Counted from the stretch's first letter, positions 36,031-44,366 are shown. The stretch is DNA of 64,000 nucleotides from an alpha proteobacterium U9-1i (GCA_000974665.1 BBSY01000001.1:1-64000), one strand, 5' to 3'. Program-made: numbers and translations. The notes: a model not told the origin generated them from the sequence alone.

Positions 36031-36579
36031 TCAGCTCCGCGGCGCCTCGACGATGCGGCCGTCAGCCCCTTGGAACGCCAGCAGCACGATGCGGAATTGC
36101 AACGCCGCGCCTGGCGGGATCACTGGCGGCTGGCCTTCGGGGCCGTAGCCAAGTTCGGCCGGAAACGTCGCGATCACTTCATCGCCAGGGCGCATTTGCT
36201 GGATCGCCTCGGAGAAGCCCGGCACGACGCCGTTCAGCGGAAACTGCGCCGGCTGGCCGCGCTCAAACGATGAATCGAACACGCTGCCATCGGCCAACTT
36301 GCCTTCGTAATGGACCAAAACCGTGCTTTCCGCAGTTGGACGCGGCAGCGATTGGTTCGAGCCGCGCGAGCGGAACTCAATCAACAACCCAGAGGGCCTC
36401 GCTTCGACACCTGCTTGCGCACGGGTTTCGGTCAAGAATTCCGCGGAGCGCTCCGCAGCTTCGGCCGCAGACGCTTCGCGCTCTTTCTCCGAGCGTTCGA
36501 TCTCGCCCATCACGCCGCCGCTGTCGCCGCACGCCGCAATGATCAAAATGGCGGCGACCGCGAAAATTCGCATCATCAT
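36031..36579 (-). CDS. FKBP-type peptidyl-prolyl isomerase lipoprotein
   Basis: 182 residues. A short signal ends in lipobox IIAAC, then a charged helical region (EIERSEKEREASAAEAAERS) as in FkpA/Mip dimerisation arms. The FKBP domain follows: VLVHYEGKLADGSVFDSSFE, PLNGVVPGFSEAIQQMRPGD and LGYGPEGQPPVIPPGAALQF. It should assist folding in the periplasm while tethered to a membrane. Three ATG codons in a row (36579, 36576, 36573) make the exact start uncertain; the first overlaps the GST stop. Confidence 0.88.
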   Translation of the reverse strand: MMMRIFAVAAILIIAACGDSGGVMGEIERSEKEREASAAEAAERSAEFLTETRAQAGVEARPSGLLIEFRSRGSNQSLPRPTAESTVLVHYEGKLADGSVFDSSFERGQPAQFPLNGVVPGFSEAIQQMRPGDEVIATFPAELGYGPEGQPPVIPPGAALQFRIVLLAFQGADGRIVEAPRS

Positions 36580-37247
36580 GTATAAAGCTCATCCGATTGC
36601 GGGATGGTCCAGGTCTCAGCGATCCCGGCGCGTTCCCAGTCCTTGAAATCAGCATCCGCGAACATCGTCTCGCAATAGGCTTGCGAAGCCGCTGGCGCGG
36701 AAACCTTGTAGGTGCGCAAGCGCGTCGTCACCGGCGCGAACATCGCATCGGCGATCGAGCGCGTGCCGAACAGCCACGGGCCGTCACCGGCGAATTGCTT
36801 GCGCGCGGCGCCCCACAATTCAAACAAGCGCGTCAGATCGCGCTGCGTGTCCTCGGGCCAGGCTGGCGCCGTATCCAGACGGCGGCGGATGTTCATCGAC
36901 ATATCCCGACGCAAAGCCGCGAAGCCCGCGTGCATTTCACTCGCCGCCGCCCGCGCAAGCGCGCGCGCCTTCGCATCCTTCGGCCACAGCGACGGCGCCT
37001 GCTCGGCTGCCCATTCGCAAATCGCCAGGCTTTCTTGGATGGTGGTTCCGTTCCAGTTCAAACACGGCACTTTGCCGCTCGGCGACACCGCGACAATGTC
37101 CTTGATCTGGGCGACGCCGTAGCCTTCCCCGCCCAGCGGGATCACACGCTCTTCAAACGCTATGCCGCCCCAGCGCAATGCCAGCCACGGCCGCAGCGAC
37201 CAGGACGAATAATTCTTATTGCCGATATAAAGCGTCACGTCAGCCAT
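36576..37247 (-). CDS. glutathione S-transferase family protein
   Basis: 223 residues. The N-terminal thioredoxin-like domain begins TLYIGNKNYSSWSLRPWLAL, with the catalytic Ser/Tyr region, and has VSPSGKVPCLNWNGTTIQES, the cis-Pro and glutathione-binding motif. The C-terminal helical domain carries SIADAMFAPVTTRL. The opening matches the subgroup of proteobacterial GSTs with unknown substrates. It overlaps the FKBP gene by four bases. Confidence 0.88.
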   Translation of the reverse strand: MADVTLYIGNKNYSSWSLRPWLALRWGGIAFEERVIPLGGEGYGVAQIKDIVAVSPSGKVPCLNWNGTTIQESLAICEWAAEQAPSLWPKDAKARALARAAASEMHAGFAALRRDMSMNIRRRLDTAPAWPEDTQRDLTRLFELWGAARKQFAGDGPWLFGTRSIADAMFAPVTTRLRTYKVSAPAASQAYCETMFADADFKDWERAGIAETWTIPQSDELYT

Positions 37248-37347
37248 GCGCGCTTGTTTCAGAGCCCTGCAGGGAGATCAAGCGTCTCGCGCTTTTCCAA
37301 TGCTTGCGTGACCGATACACTCGATTCTCGGGTTTGCGGAGGGCGCG

Positions 37348-38625
37348 ATGCGCTTGATTTTGGCGGCGGCGACGATCGGGGCTTGCTTAGCGGCAGGTCA
37401 CATTATGAGTGGCCGGGAGTCGGACCCGGCGCCCGCTTCCGTAATCGCCGGCGAAACCGCGATGCGCGCTGAGCACGCGAGCCTAGAAATCGGCAAGCAG
37501 GCGGTACCCAACAAGCCGCCGCCACGCGGCGTCTCCGGCGGTGGCGACGATAGCTGCCAATGGGCGAACGATCGCGAGTGCGACGATCCCGACATCGGCA
37601 CCGGCGCGTGCCGGATGGGCACCGACGTTTCCGATTGCCGCGCCATGCGCGCTGGCGATGACGATAGCTGCCGTTGGGCGCGCGATGGCGAATGCGACGA
37701 TCCGAATTTCGGCACCGGCGCATGTGTGCAAGGCACGGACCGCACCGATTGCGGACAAGTGTCCTGGCTGCGCAATCTGAACGACAGCTGCGCCACCTCC
37801 TTCAACAATGTCTGCGAAGAGCCCGGCCGCGGCAGCGGTTGCGCCGCCCGCACCGACCGCAGCGATTGCCGCGGCCGCCAGCGCCCGATGACCATCAACG
37901 ATCACTTCTTCGGGCGCGACGACCGCGTGCGCGTCAACGCCCAAGAATTGCCCTGGCGCTACATGGGCCAATACACGAATGGCGCCGGCGAACGCTGCAC
38001 CGCAACGCTCATCGCCCGCGACGTTATCGTCACCGCCGCCCATTGCATCAACACCGACGAAGGCATCCGCGCCGACGGCACGTTCCAGCCCGAAGCCGGC
38101 GGCCCCGCCGCGCGCACCACCGACTATTTCCTCAATCCCCGCTTCAATTATGAGCGTTTCAACACCACCGACGAAATCGATGGACTCGATTGGTCCTTGC
38201 TGCGCATCGACCAACCACTCGGCGAGCGTTGGGGTTTTGCCGGCACGCGCATCATCACCGCCCAGGGCACGGCCGCCGCGCGCGCGTTCGATCTCTACCA
38301 GGCCGGCTATTCGTGGGACACCGGCGACCGGCTTAGCGCCAACATCGCCTGCCACATCGTCCAGGTGCAGGGCCCGGATAACACGTTCGCGCACGAGTGC
38401 GACACGACGCGCGGCGATAGCGGCTCGGCTTTCCTCGTGCGCAACGGCAATGCGTGGGACGTGATCGGCGTCGACTCGAACTTCCGCAACAATCCAGGTG
38501 GGCCTTTCATCTACATCGCCGTCAGCGCTGCCTCCTTCCAACCTTACGTGGCTGACTTCGTTGCGCGCCGCATCGGCACGCCGGTGGGCCAGCAGACAGG
38601 CATAAAGCCGAAGCGGGATCGGTGA
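37348..38625 (+). CDS. secreted trypsin-like serine protease with three Cys-rich repeats
   Basis: 425 residues. A signal-like N-terminus is followed by three four-cysteine repeats at about 67-97, 105-135 and 146-174 (pattern DDSC-x7-EC-DDP-x-FGTGAC-x4-TD-x-TDC). The protease domain has His232 in VTAAHC, Asp281 in GLDWSLLRI and Ser358 in TRGDSGSAF, a complete chymotrypsin triad. Three further Cys (217, 336, 351) lie in the protease domain. The repeats resemble calcium-binding, disulfide-rich modules and may bind a wall or surface ligand. It ends in a four-base overlap (GTGA) with a pseudouridine synthase gene. Confidence 0.87.
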   Translation: MRLILAAATIGACLAAGHIMSGRESDPAPASVIAGETAMRAEHASLEIGKQAVPNKPPPRGVSGGGDDSCQWANDRECDDPDIGTGACRMGTDVSDCRAMRAGDDDSCRWARDGECDDPNFGTGACVQGTDRTDCGQVSWLRNLNDSCATSFNNVCEEPGRGSGCAARTDRSDCRGRQRPMTINDHFFGRDDRVRVNAQELPWRYMGQYTNGAGERCTATLIARDVIVTAAHCINTDEGIRADGTFQPEAGGPAARTTDYFLNPRFNYERFNTTDEIDGLDWSLLRIDQPLGERWGFAGTRIITAQGTAAARAFDLYQAGYSWDTGDRLSANIACHIVQVQGPDNTFAHECDTTRGDSGSAFLVRNGNAWDVIGVDSNFRNNPGGPFIYIAVSAASFQPYVADFVARRIGTPVGQQTGIKPKRDR

Positions 38626-39383
38626 GTTGGAGCAAGCTCTATTCCGGGCCTGAGCCGCAGCGCGTCAACAAATGGCTGGCGCAGGAGGGCGTCTGTTCGC
38701 GGCGCGAAGCCGAGGCCCTGATCGCCGACGGACTGGTTTCGATTGACGGCGCGCGCGTCGATGACGTCGGGCGCAAGATCGAGCCCGGCCAGAAGCTGAC
38801 GCTTTCGGACAAAGCCCAGCGCAAACTCGACGCGGCGTTCACGGCCGTGCTGAACAAGCCGGTCGGCTATGTGTCATCGCAGCCGGAGACCGGCCAAACG
38901 CCCGCCGCGCGTTTGATCACCGGAGCTAATCTCATCGGCGCCGCCTCGGTACCCGCCAAAGACGCAAGTCTGGCCCCGCTCGGTCGCCTCGACCAGGACT
39001 CTCGCGGGCTGCTGTTGCTGTCTGACGATGGCGTGCTGGCTAAGGCCGTCATCGGTCCGGCGTCGAGGCTCGACAAGGAATATCTGGTCCGCGTTGACGG
39101 CAAGCTGAACGACAAGAAACTGACGCTTCTGCGTCACGGTCTGTCGCTCGATGGCAAAGCATTGAAGCCGGCAAAGATCAACGTCGTCGAAGATCAGCGC
39201 CTGCGCTTCACCCTCAGCGAAGGACGCAACCGCCAGATCCGACGTATGTGCGAAGCCGTCGATCTCGGCGTCACCGACCTGCTGCGCCTTCGCATCGGCC
39301 CGCTGAAGCTCGGCGATCTGCACGAAGGCAAATGGCGTGCGCTGACGCCGCAAGAGCGCAAAGCGCTGATCGCCCAATCATAG
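38622..39383 (+). CDS. RluB/E/F-RsuA family rRNA pseudouridine synthase
   Basis: 253 residues. An N-terminal S4 RNA-binding domain (RVNKWLAQEGVCSRREAEAL, then LIADGLVSIDG) is followed by the catalytic domain with PLGRLDQDSRGLLLLSDDG, which holds the catalytic Asp, then SEGRNRQIRRMCEAVDLGV. RluF is the nearest type by the KPVGYVSS and NRQIRRM phrases, but family branch is not certain. The start is GTG 38622, inside the stop of the protease gene, an odd partnership of secreted protease and rRNA modification enzyme. Confidence 0.88.
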   Translation: MSWSKLYSGPEPQRVNKWLAQEGVCSRREAEALIADGLVSIDGARVDDVGRKIEPGQKLTLSDKAQRKLDAAFTAVLNKPVGYVSSQPETGQTPAARLITGANLIGAASVPAKDASLAPLGRLDQDSRGLLLLSDDGVLAKAVIGPASRLDKEYLVRVDGKLNDKKLTLLRHGLSLDGKALKPAKINVVEDQRLRFTLSEGRNRQIRRMCEAVDLGVTDLLRLRIGPLKLGDLHEGKWRALTPQERKALIAQS

Positions 39384-39391
39384 CAACGCCT

Positions 39392-39405
39392 TGATCTGGA
39401 TCAAA
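39392..39405 (+). promoter_or_regulatory. FNR/FixK-type binding site
   Basis: TTGATCTGGATCAA is a perfect match to the FNR/FixK consensus TTGAT-N4-ATCAA. It is centred about 55 bases before the ATG of the 32-residue membrane protein gene, consistent with class II activation of a short-leader transcript. Confidence 0.75.
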
Positions 39406-39453
39406 GCGCCTCCGGCGGGCCTGCACGAAACTGCCCCCTAGAGGAGAACAGCG

Positions 39454-39552
39454 ATGGTCGATGGCCAAACCTTCGTGTGGTTTGTGGTGGGCGCAATGGC
39501 GACATTCGCGGTGGTGCTCGGCGTGGTGACGGCGATCACACACGAGCGCTGA
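39454..39552 (+). CDS. 32-residue single-pass membrane protein
   Basis: ATG at 39454 with GAGGAG eight bases before it; stop TGA at 39550-39552. The product starts MVDGQTFVWFVVGAMATF and consists of one hydrophobic helix followed by a short THER tail. Its size resembles accessory subunits of respiratory oxidases (CydX, CcoQ-like), and the FNR/FixK box upstream suggests expression under low oxygen; that role is an inference. No oxidase gene lies in this window. Confidence 0.75.
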   Translation: MVDGQTFVWFVVGAMATFAVVLGVVTAITHER

Positions 39553-39581
39553 TCTGTCGCCGAACGCCGGCGCCACCAGCG

Positions 39582-40460
39582 CTAGGGCTCAATCGTCGCG
39601 CTATCGCCCGTGTTCCGCCGCCGCAGCTCAGCGAGCAATTGCGCATCGAAGATCTCCGCCGGCGCCTCGTTCAGCGCTTGCACGAATTCCGTCACGTCGG
39701 AGCGTTCATGCGCCTCCGCGAACGTTCGCCCTGGGATGATGGCGCGGCGGAAGAGATATTCGTCGGACCGTCCCGTAAGGATAAATGCTGGCGCCCAATT
39801 GAAGCCCGCCGCCTTCGCCAGCTCGTTGGTGCAGTTGGAGAAGATGGTGTTGTAATAGCGCGGCTGGGTTTCGAGCGCCTCAGTGCGCGCTAGGAGGCGC
39901 GTGAGCAAAGTGCGCTTCTGTTCATCATCGATCGCCACCGGGTACACAAATATCTCGTGATCGAGCATCACCGCGCGCCGCACCAGGAGGTCGCGCGCGC
40001 TGGCCCAAATGTAGCTCAGCTCAAACGTGTTCCAAATGCCGGCGAGCGCATCGTATTCCTCGCCCTCCTCGCGCCGCGCCTCGATCGTGAGGCCCAGCAG
40101 GCGGTCGCCTTCGAACTCAAACAGCAACAATGTGTGCGCCGCCAGCTGCGAGCCCGGCTGCGGCTCCAGCATGAACCAGACGCTCCGCAGATCGGCGATG
40201 TCGAATTCGGCGGAGACATAGGTTTCGTCGATCGGCCCATCGGCGTTGTAGCTCCAATCGCTTACTGGCGTCACCTCGAACGACGTTCCCGTGACACTGA
40301 CGTCGGGCGTGCGCGAGAGATAAGGGTACCAGTTCCGATCCTGGCGCGGCGGCTCCAACATGCTCGCGCACGATCCAAGCAGCGTGATGAAAGCCATCGC
40401 CGCGAACGCGGGCCGCAATGGATGCGCGCCAAACCAGGTGCCCAATCGTCCCAAGAACAA
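39582..40460 (-). CDS. DUF4105 (Lnb_N-type) membrane-anchored or lipoprotein
   Basis: 292 residues. The N-terminal segment FAAMAFITLLGSCASM is either a signal anchor or a lipobox (LGSC). The DUF4105 domain follows, with EFDIADLRSVWFMLEPQPGS, SYIWASARDLLVRR and the conserved RYYNTIFSNCTNELAKAAG, where the Cys is the likely catalytic residue. In Bdellovibrio the domain is the periplasmic part of a lipoprotein N-acylating enzyme (Lnb). Here there is no C-terminal membrane domain, so the activity may differ. Confidence 0.78.
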   Translation of the reverse strand: MFLGRLGTWFGAHPLRPAFAAMAFITLLGSCASMLEPPRQDRNWYPYLSRTPDVSVTGTSFEVTPVSDWSYNADGPIDETYVSAEFDIADLRSVWFMLEPQPGSQLAAHTLLLFEFEGDRLLGLTIEARREEGEEYDALAGIWNTFELSYIWASARDLLVRRAVMLDHEIFVYPVAIDDEQKRTLLTRLLARTEALETQPRYYNTIFSNCTNELAKAAGFNWAPAFILTGRSDEYLFRRAIIPGRTFAEAHERSDVTEFVQALNEAPAEIFDAQLLAELRRRNTGDSATIEP

Positions 40461-40587
40461 TGCTCCATGAATCGCCCGTCATCTTGCCGCGCGCTGGCGC
40501 TCCAAACCAGCGCCCTCTCGTCGTTTCCCGTTTATCGCGGTGCGGGCCGCGTGCTAAAGAGCAGGCATAAATTTAAGGAGCGGACCC

Positions 40588-41250
40588 ATGGCCTTGCGGA
40601 TCAACGATAAAGCCCCCGATTTTGAGGCCGAGACCACGCATGGCCGGATCAAATTCCACGAATGGATCGGCGACAGCTACGCCATTCTATTCTCGCACCC
40701 GAAAGATTTCACACCCGTCTGCACCACCGAACTCGGCTACCTCGCGAAGCTCGAACCCGAATTCAAGAGGCGCAACGTCAAGGTCATGGGGCTTTCGGTC
40801 GATCCGGTCACCGACCACGAACGCTGGCGCGGCGACATCAAGGAAGTCACCGGCGGCGACGTCCAGTATCCAATGATCGGCGATCACGATCTGAACGTCG
40901 CCAAGCTTTATGACATGCTGCCGGGCGACGCTGGCGAAACCAGCCAAGGCCGCACCGCCGCCACCAACGCGACTGTACGCACCGTTTACATCATCGGCCC
41001 CGACAAATTGATCAAAGCGATGCTGATCTATCCGATGAGCTCGGGCCGCAATTTCGATGAGGTGCTGCGCCTGGTGGAATCTATCCAACTCACCGCCAAC
41101 CACAAAGTGGCCACTCCCGTGAACTGGAAGAACGGCGAGGACGTGATCATCGTGCCCGCGGTCTCCGATGAAGAAGCGAAAACACGCTTCCCGAACGGCT
41201 GGACGACGTTGAAACCCTATCTGCGCGTGGTGCCGCAGCCCAAGGGCTAG
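40588..41250 (+). CDS. 1-Cys peroxiredoxin (Prx6 type)
   Basis: 220 residues. SHPKDFTPVCTTELGYLAKL holds the peroxidatic Cys in the PxxxT/SxxC motif. There is no resolving Cys, and the C-terminal dimerisation domain (TPVNWKNGEDVIIVPAVSDE) is that of Prx6. It reduces hydrogen and organic peroxides in the cytoplasm using an external thiol. GGAG precedes the ATG. The TIR-domain gene follows after 18 bases and may be co-transcribed. Confidence 0.93.
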   Translation: MALRINDKAPDFEAETTHGRIKFHEWIGDSYAILFSHPKDFTPVCTTELGYLAKLEPEFKRRNVKVMGLSVDPVTDHERWRGDIKEVTGGDVQYPMIGDHDLNVAKLYDMLPGDAGETSQGRTAATNATVRTVYIIGPDKLIKAMLIYPMSSGRNFDEVLRLVESIQLTANHKVATPVNWKNGEDVIIVPAVSDEEAKTRFPNGWTTLKPYLRVVPQPKG

Positions 41251-41268
41251 CACTTCAGAGCGGGGACG

Positions 41269-42579
41269 ATGCAGGACGTATTCATTGCCCATGATCGCGC
41301 CGATGTCGGCATCGCCGAGGCCTACGCACGCGCACTAAAGAAGCTGGGCTATGAGTGCGCGTGGGACGCGGGCGGCGTTGTCAATGACGATTGGGCCGAG
41401 CGCGCGCTCGCCACGGTGAAAGGCGCACGCTGCGTCATCGCGCTGTGGTCGCCGCGTTCTGTCACGTCCGAGCATGTGACCTTCTGGGCGACGAGTGCTG
41501 CCGCTCAGGGCAAACTGATCTCGATCAGCGCCTATGGCGATGCCGAACCGCGCATCCTCGCCCACCTCGGCACCATCAATCTCGCCGGCTGGGACTATGT
41601 AAGCCCCACGCCTTCCGCCGAGCTTTTGTTCGCGGCCTTGAAGCGCCACACCAAGAAGGCGCCCAAGCGCGAGCCCGCGCGCGCGCCGGTCGCCGTGGCC
41701 GCGCTGCTTCCGCACCCCACACTGAAGCCATCAAAACCAGCATCACCACGCCTGCGCCGCGCTGACTGGCTGATGTGGCTCGCCGGCGCCGCGGCCGCGC
41801 CGATCATCGCGGTCAGCTTTTTCTTCCTCGGCAGCGAACTCCGCCAAGCGTTCGACCGCGAACAGACCGCCCCCGCGAACGCTCAAACTGTCGCGCCCGC
41901 GCTCACCGCCTCCGCAATCGCCGCACCAGCGGCGCCGACCGGTCCACGCCGCTTTGCCGGCGAGGAAAACCTCGTCACGCTCGCGGAACTCGAACGTTAC
42001 GATTGGCAAGCGGTGGCGCTTCGCATCGAGCAGCGCATCGGCGAAGGCGGCGCGGCAGCGCTGCAAGAGAAAGCCGCAACCGGCGATCCGGCCGCCCAGT
42101 TCGAACTTTGCGTCGCTCATCTTCAAGGCATCGCCGGCCTCGCGCGCGAGGGCGCGCACGCACCCTGCGCCGCCAGCGCCGCGCAGGCGCACCCCGCCGG
42201 CCTGTATCTCGCCTGGATGCTGCGAGACCGCGCCGGCATCGGCTACGATGACGCGCGCCGCCATCTGATCGCCGCCGCCGATGGCGGCTGGGCGCCAGCG
42301 CAACGTCTCCTCGCCGGCTTTCATCGCAATCGGCAGGAAGGGTTTACGCCGGACGCCACGCGCGAACGCGCTTTGCTCTCGGCCGCCGCAGCCGAAAATT
42401 ATCCACGCGCCATGTTCGATTTTGCGAGCCTCTATCTACGGCGCGGTTCGGCGGAAGATCGAGCGCTGGCGGCAACCTATCTCGAGCGCGTTATGGCCGA
42501 TCGCGAGTTCGGCCTCTGTGCGCAGGCGCGGCGCGTACTCGTGCAAATGGGTGAAGAGCCGCCGGCGTGTCGGCGCTAA
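41269..42579 (+). CDS. TIR-like domain membrane protein with Sel1-like repeats
   Basis: 436 residues: an N-terminal TIR-fold domain (DVFIAHDRADVGIAEAYARA, about 1-125), a Pro/Lys-rich linker, one membrane helix (about 168-189), an Ala-rich stretch, then Sel1/TPR-like helical pairs (from about 262) such as GDPAAQFELCVAHLQ and ENYPRAMFDFASLYLRRGS. The position of the catalytic Glu of TIR NADases is Trp73 here, so NAD cleavage is unlikely; it may be a scaffold. It follows the peroxiredoxin gene and overlaps the convergent GNAT gene by four bases. Confidence 0.8.
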   Translation: MQDVFIAHDRADVGIAEAYARALKKLGYECAWDAGGVVNDDWAERALATVKGARCVIALWSPRSVTSEHVTFWATSAAAQGKLISISAYGDAEPRILAHLGTINLAGWDYVSPTPSAELLFAALKRHTKKAPKREPARAPVAVAALLPHPTLKPSKPASPRLRRADWLMWLAGAAAAPIIAVSFFFLGSELRQAFDREQTAPANAQTVAPALTASAIAAPAAPTGPRRFAGEENLVTLAELERYDWQAVALRIEQRIGEGGAAALQEKAATGDPAAQFELCVAHLQGIAGLAREGAHAPCAASAAQAHPAGLYLAWMLRDRAGIGYDDARRHLIAAADGGWAPAQRLLAGFHRNRQEGFTPDATRERALLSAAAAENYPRAMFDFASLYLRRGSAEDRALAATYLERVMADREFGLCAQARRVLVQMGEEPPACRR

Positions 42580-42851
42580 CCCGCCAAGACGTCGCTGACA
42601 TCGCGTCGACGCTGCAGGTACGCCACCGCATACGAACACAAAGGCTGAAGTTTCAGCTTGTTTTCACGCGCATGGGTCACAATCGCGTCCATCAGCTTCG
42701 CTGCATGCCCGCGCCCCCGCAACGCCGGCGGCGTCTCGACATGCGTGAGCAGAACGCCTTCAGGCGTTACGCGATAATCGCAAAAACTCACCCCACCCGC
42801 GTGAGCGAGCTCAAAGCGCTGCTCCTCCGAATTATCGCGAAAGCCTTGCAT
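42576..42851 (-). CDS. mini GNAT acetyltransferase (GCN5-related, YjdJ-like), copy 2
   Basis: 91 residues starting MQGFRDNSEEQRFELAHAGG. VETPPALRGRGHAAKLMDAI contains the acetyl-CoA loop (RGRGxAxxLM), and KLQPLCSYAVAYLQRR follows the family ending. It is the short, about 90-residue N-acetyltransferase family (PF14542 type), substrate unknown. The start overlaps the preceding paralogue's stop by one base (TGATG). Confidence 0.83.
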   Translation of the reverse strand: MQGFRDNSEEQRFELAHAGGVSFCDYRVTPEGVLLTHVETPPALRGRGHAAKLMDAIVTHARENKLKLQPLCSYAVAYLQRRRDVSDVLAG

Positions 42852-43126
42852 CACAAACTCAACACGTCGCCCGCGCTGGGGTTCTTCTCCAGATAGGTCA
42901 CAGCAAACGGGCAACGCGCGTGCAGCTTCAAGCCACTCGCGCGCACGTCGGCCAGGATGTGCTCCATCAAACGCCCGGCAACGCCACGCCCGCGCAGCGC
43001 TTCGGGTGTTTCGAAATGCGTCAGCGCGCGGCGGCCATCGCGCTCATCGCGATAATCGGCGAACGCAACCGCGCCGTCTTCTTCCAATTCGTAGCGGTGT
43101 GAACTCTGATTGTCGCGGTAAGTCAT
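42851..43126 (-). CDS. mini GNAT acetyltransferase (GCN5-related, YjdJ-like), copy 1
   Basis: 91 residues, same length and layout as the following gene: HRYELEEDGAVAFADYRDER, TPEALRGRGVAGRLMEHILA and KLHARCPFAVTYLEKNPS. The acetyl-CoA loop is intact. The two copies share roughly 40 percent of residues by eye, so the duplication is old or the copies have diverged in substrate. It starts one base after the VOC gene's stop, giving a three-gene operon. Confidence 0.84.
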   Translation of the reverse strand: MTYRDNQSSHRYELEEDGAVAFADYRDERDGRRALTHFETPEALRGRGVAGRLMEHILADVRASGLKLHARCPFAVTYLEKNPSAGDVLSL

Positions 43127-43127
43127 G

Positions 43128-43517
43128 TCACGCCTCCGGCATCGGCTTGGGCTGCCACAATTCGATCTTCATGCCGTCCGGCCCGAGAATATGCGCGAAA
43201 CGTCCGTTCGCCTCATCGGGAAACATCTTCACTGGCTCGACGCCGTGGTCCTTGCAGCGCGCCAGGACGCCATCGAGGTCGTCGACCATGAAATTGATCA
43301 TGAATTCGCGTGTCGATGGTTCGAAATAATCCGTGCTCTGCTTGAACGGGCTGAACACCGTGCCCGCGCCCGGATGCGCTGCGGCGGCCTCAGGCGTGAA
43401 CACGACGCCGCCCCAATCATGAAACTCCAACCCCAGCACGCGCTTGAACCAATCGGACGATTCTGGAGGATTCGCCGCTTTGTAAAACACGCCGCCCACG
43501 CCCAACACCTTGGCCAT
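43128..43517 (-). CDS. VOC-family (glyoxalase-like) protein
   Basis: 129 residues from ATG 43517 (MAKVLGVGGVFYKAANPPES). One vicinal-oxygen-chelate unit: WFKRVLGLEFHDWGGVVFTP, FMVDDLDGVLARCKDHGVEP and ILGPDGMKIELWQP, with Glu as a probable metal ligand. Such proteins are often lyases, dioxygenases or antibiotic-binding proteins; the role here is unknown. It leads an operon with two mini GNATs. Confidence 0.82.
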   Translation of the reverse strand: MAKVLGVGGVFYKAANPPESSDWFKRVLGLEFHDWGGVVFTPEAAAAHPGAGTVFSPFKQSTDYFEPSTREFMINFMVDDLDGVLARCKDHGVEPVKMFPDEANGRFAHILGPDGMKIELWQPKPMPEA

Positions 43518-43544
43518 TCGCGTCCCTCCAGCTAAACCGCACGC

Positions 43545-44366
43545 GTGAACTACCGCCACGCCTTCCACGCCGGCAATCATGCTGACGTCTTAAAGCATCT
43601 CGCTTTGGTCTATTGCCTTGCGCACCTGAAGCGCAAGCAATCCCCATTCGCCGTGCTCGATACCCATGCCGGCATCGGCCTTTACGATCTCGACAGCAGC
43701 GAGGCCGAGCGCAGCCCGGAATGGCGCCATGGCATTGCCCGTCTGCACCATTGGCCCGACGCGCCCACGCCGGTGCGCGCCTATCTCGACGCCGTGGCCG
43801 CTTTCAATCCCGATGGCGGCGCGCGCTTCTATCCAGGCTCTCCGGCGCTGATCGCGCACGCTCTCCGCGACGATGATCTCTTGATCGCGTGTGAACTGCA
43901 TGGCGAAGACTCCGAAACCCTACGCGCACGCTTCGCGCGCCAAACCAATGTCCGCGTACATGCCCGCGACGGCTGGGAAGCGCTCACCGCTTTGCTGCCG
44001 CCGCCGCGCACGCGCGGCCTGGTGCTGATCGATCCGCCCTACGAAGAGCCCGATGAACTCGAACGCGCCGCACGCGCCCTCGGCCCGGCGCTCAAGCGCT
44101 TTGGCCACGGCGTTTTTGTTTGGTGGCGGCCACTCAAGAGCGAAAGCGCACTTCAACGCGCCGATTCCGAAGTTCAGGCGCAAGGCGAACGCGAAATCCT
44201 GCGCGCCGATCTCTGGGTCGATACGCCAAGGCCGGACGGCAAACTCACCGGCTCAAGCCTCTTGGTCATCAACCCGCCGTATGGCCTCGACGCGGCATTG
44301 CGCGAAGCGTTGCCGCTGCTCGCGGCACGCATGGCGATGGGCAAAGCAGCCTGGCGGGTTGTCTAG
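43545..44366 (+). CDS. rlmJ: 23S rRNA (adenine2030-N6)-methyltransferase
   Basis: 273 residues. The signature opening MNYRHAFHAGNHADVLKH, VLDTHAGIGLYDL (SAM binding) and GLVLIDPPYEEPDEL (DPPY active site) identify RlmJ. It methylates A2030 of 23S rRNA. The start is GTG 43545. It is divergent from the VOC gene (27 bases), leaving little room for two promoters. Confidence 0.94.
   Translation: MNYRHAFHAGNHADVLKHLALVYCLAHLKRKQSPFAVLDTHAGIGLYDLDSSEAERSPEWRHGIARLHHWPDAPTPVRAYLDAVAAFNPDGGARFYPGSPALIAHALRDDDLLIACELHGEDSETLRARFARQTNVRVHARDGWEALTALLPPPRTRGLVLIDPPYEEPDELERAARALGPALKRFGHGVFVWWRPLKSESALQRADSEVQAQGEREILRADLWVDTPRPDGKLTGSSLLVINPPYGLDAALREALPLLAARMAMGKAAWRVV

Noticed and set aside
41269-42579. 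Reading the TIR/Sel1-like gene and the peroxiredoxin gene as a defence system
   Set aside because: The TIR catalytic Glu is absent, there is no nucleotide cyclase, Argonaute, Sir2 or other defence gene nearby, and the surroundings are housekeeping genes.
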